From: Frankiaceae bacterium
GTDB taxonomy: Bacteria; Actinomycetota; Actinomycetes; JAFAQI01
Direction: 5' to 3'
Assembly (NCBI GenBank): GCA_019239875.1
Contig: JAFAZI010000198.1
Coordinates: forward strand, 1-40,590
Length of the DNA: 40,590 nucleotides
Part shown: positions 39,518-40,590 of the stretch, in pieces
Layout: every line of letters starts with the position of its first letter
Position numbering within the stretch: position 1 is the first letter of the stretch
The notes under the pieces: model-generated
Databases searched by the model: none
What the model saw: only the letters and a program-made list of their open reading frames with translations
What the model was told of the DNA's origin: nothing
Program-made: the position numbers and the translations under genes

Positions 39518-40192
39518 TCAGGCCTGGAGTCCGAGGGTTTCCATCCGCTCGCTGTGACGCTGGGTCAGCCGAGCGAGCAGCTCGCCGACCGCCACGAGAT
39601 CACCGACGCCACCGACGACCAGCCGCGCGAGGTCATCACGGTCGACCGCGACGCGTTGCGCCTGCACGAGCGCCTCACCGACCAGCCGCCGCCCCCACAG
39701 CGCGAGCCGCCCGGCCAGCGTCGGGTCCGCCTCGATGGCTGACCTCACGTGTGCCACCGCGAAGTCGGCGTGGCCGGTGTCGTCGAGGACGTCGACGATC
39801 AACGCCTGGATCTCCTCGTCCATGAACTCAGCGAGCTCGCGATAGAAGTCAGACGCGAAGCCGTCGCCGACGTAGGCCTTGACGAGGCTCTCGATCCAGT
39901 CCGCCGGCTTCGTCGACTCGTGGTAGGACTCCAGCGGCCCGACGAACGGCGACATCGCCTCGGTCGAGTTGACGCCTAGCTCCTCGAGCCGGTCGTGCAG
40001 CACCTCGTAGTGGGCGAACTCCGCGACGGCCATGCCGGCGAGCGCAGCCTTGTCCTCCAGCGACGGCGCGTACGCGGCGTCGGCCGCGAGCCGCTCGAAC
40101 GCCGTGAGTTCTGCATAACAGAGGAGACCGAGCAGGTCGATCGCGGCCTGGCGACGCTCCGCCTCACTCATCGGATCGGTCCACTCAGCCAC
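39518..40192 (-). CDS. Ferritin-like fold protein, MiaE-like (PF13794 type)
   Basis: A 224-residue mainly helical protein. Candidate diiron carboxylate/His pairs are in [28 protein letters not shown] and [14 protein letters not shown]. The family resembles MiaE, a tRNA-modifying diiron hydroxylase, but its reaction in actinobacteria is not established. The position matches Rv3210c. The GTG at 40192 is used; ATG at 40171 is an alternative. It is convergent with DUF3107 and divergent from rhlE. Confidence 0.85.
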   Translation of the reverse strand: MAEWTDPMSEAERRQAAIDLLGLLCYAELTAFERLAADAAYAPSLEDKAALAGMAVAEFAHYEVLHDRLEELGVNSTEAMSPFVGPLESYHESTKPADWIESLVKAYVGDGFASDFYRELAEFMDEEIQALIVDVLDDTGHADFAVAHVRSAIEADPTLAGRLALWGRRLVGEALVQAQRVAVDRDDLARLVVGGVGDLVAVGELLARLTQRHSERMETLGLQA

Positions 40193-40398
40193 GATCCCGA
40201 CCCTACCGATCCGCCGAAACGGATCATTCCGGCACTAGACTCGCCCTCAGTACGACAGCGTCGTACGACGACAACCCGCGGAGAGCCGTCGGGGGTCGGC
40301 CCCCTACGAGCCTCGTGGGCGCGGGCCAGCCGCCAAGATCGTCCGGACTCCGCACTAACACTGCGTGGCATGCGCAGGAAATCGGAGTTCCGTTCCTC
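40193..40398 (+). promoter_or_regulatory. Promoter region and structured leader of the DEAD-box helicase gene
   Basis: A TAGACT -10 candidate (40236-40241) would give a leader of about 150 nt. It contains two simple hairpins: TACGAC/GTCGTA (40251-40265) and GGGGG/CCCCC around TCGG (40291-40304). ACGAG/CTCGT (around 40306-40316) is a further small palindrome with only 1 nt between arms. GGAG at 40384-40387 lies 11 nt before the ATG. A structured long leader is unusual here, where most genes look leaderless or short-leader. Confidence 0.45.
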
Positions 40399-40590
40399 AT
40401 GAAGACATTTGCCGAACTCGGCGTCGACCCAGATGTCGTCGAGACACTCGCGAAACACAACATCACCGAGCCGTTCCCGATCCAGGCGCTCGCGATCCCG
40501 CTTGCCATCAAGGGTCACGATCTGATCGGTCAGGCCCGTACCGGCACCGGCAAGACGATGGCCTTCGCGCTGCCGCTGCTACACCTCGTC
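40399..40590 (+). CDS. rhlE: DEAD-box RNA helicase (RhlE-like), 5' part only
   Basis: The first 64 codons are in the window and the frame is open at the edge. It starts [20 protein letters not shown], with the Q motif in EPFPIQ (residues 24-29) and Walker A ARTGTGKT (46-53), followed by MAFALPLL. These define a DEAD-box RNA helicase. Its place after the MiaE-like gene matches Rv3211 (RhlE). Such helicases unwind RNA in ribosome assembly, decay or cold adaptation. The paralog name is set by synteny, since the C-terminus is not seen. Confidence 0.9.
   Translation, partial: MKTFAELGVDPDVVETLAKHNITEPFPIQALAIPLAIKGHDLIGQARTGTGKTMAFALPLLHLV

Noticed and set aside
1-40590. tRNA or rRNA genes
   Set aside because: I found no cloverleaf with GTTCRA-type T-loop and matching acceptor stem, and no rRNA-like conserved sequence, by eye; a covariance-model scan was not possible.

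Overview
The window is chromosomal DNA from a high-GC actinobacterium. It is dense with genes and carries typical actinobacterial markers: a WhiB-family regulator, a mycoredoxin-type glutaredoxin (which implies mycothiol), an F420-type LLM oxidoreductase, DUF1206, DUF3107, PadR and TetR regulators, and many promoters with TAnnnT about 7 nt before the start codon. The right two thirds follow the backbone known from the Mycobacterium tuberculosis Rv3197A-Rv3211 region (whiB7, uvrD2, mrx1, nudC, adnB/adnA, ATL protein, moeZ, TetR, DUF3107, MiaE-like, rhlE), with lineage-specific insertions. Nothing here fixes the genus. I see no rRNA, tRNA, CRISPR array, insertion sequence or prophage.

Layout. 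1-2.8 kb (minus): a secreted CocE/NonD hydrolase cut by the window edge, a secreted Cys-containing protein and a PadR regulator. 2.8-7.6 kb (plus): SAM methyltransferase and diiron-type beta-lactamase-fold protein (overlapping), two SHOCT proteins, a crotonase and an LLM oxidoreductase. 7.6-13.1 kb (minus): zinc metallopeptidase, dihydrodipicolinate-reductase-like dehydrogenase, phosphodiesterase with an unusual N-terminal half, SDR and DUF1206 membrane protein. 13.1-16.9 kb (minus): uvrD2 and tesB, followed by the whiB7 unit (promoter with AT-rich element, 67-codon leader ORF, antiterminator/terminator, whiB7, 53-aa basic protein, terminator). 16.9-21.6 kb: PadR with a divergent membrane protein, mycoredoxin, alpha/beta hydrolase, TIGR03084-like protein, and a zinc-ribbon M48 protease. 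21.6-31.8 kb (minus): MFS exporter, NudC, ECF sigma factor with membrane partner, and the AdnA/AdnB helicase-nuclease. 31.8-40.6 kb: cupin, YjbR-like protein, alkyltransferase-like protein, epimerase, MoeZ, DUF4234 protein, coiled-coil protein with a 17-residue repeat, an unknown protein, TetR, DUF3107, MiaE-like ferritin fold, and the start of a DEAD-box helicase.

How it works together. AdnAB, UvrD2 and the ATL protein belong to DNA repair. WhiB7, mycoredoxin, the ECF pair and the MFS exporter belong to stress and antibiotic response. MoeZ supplies sulfur transfer. The most informative non-coding element is the whiB7 leader. The end of its upstream ORF can pair perfectly over 11 bp with the 5' arm of an intrinsic terminator, which is the layout expected for ribosome-dependent attenuation. 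The least explained element is a set of three 15-bp palindromes at exact 30-bp intervals between the TetR gene and the DUF3107 gene.
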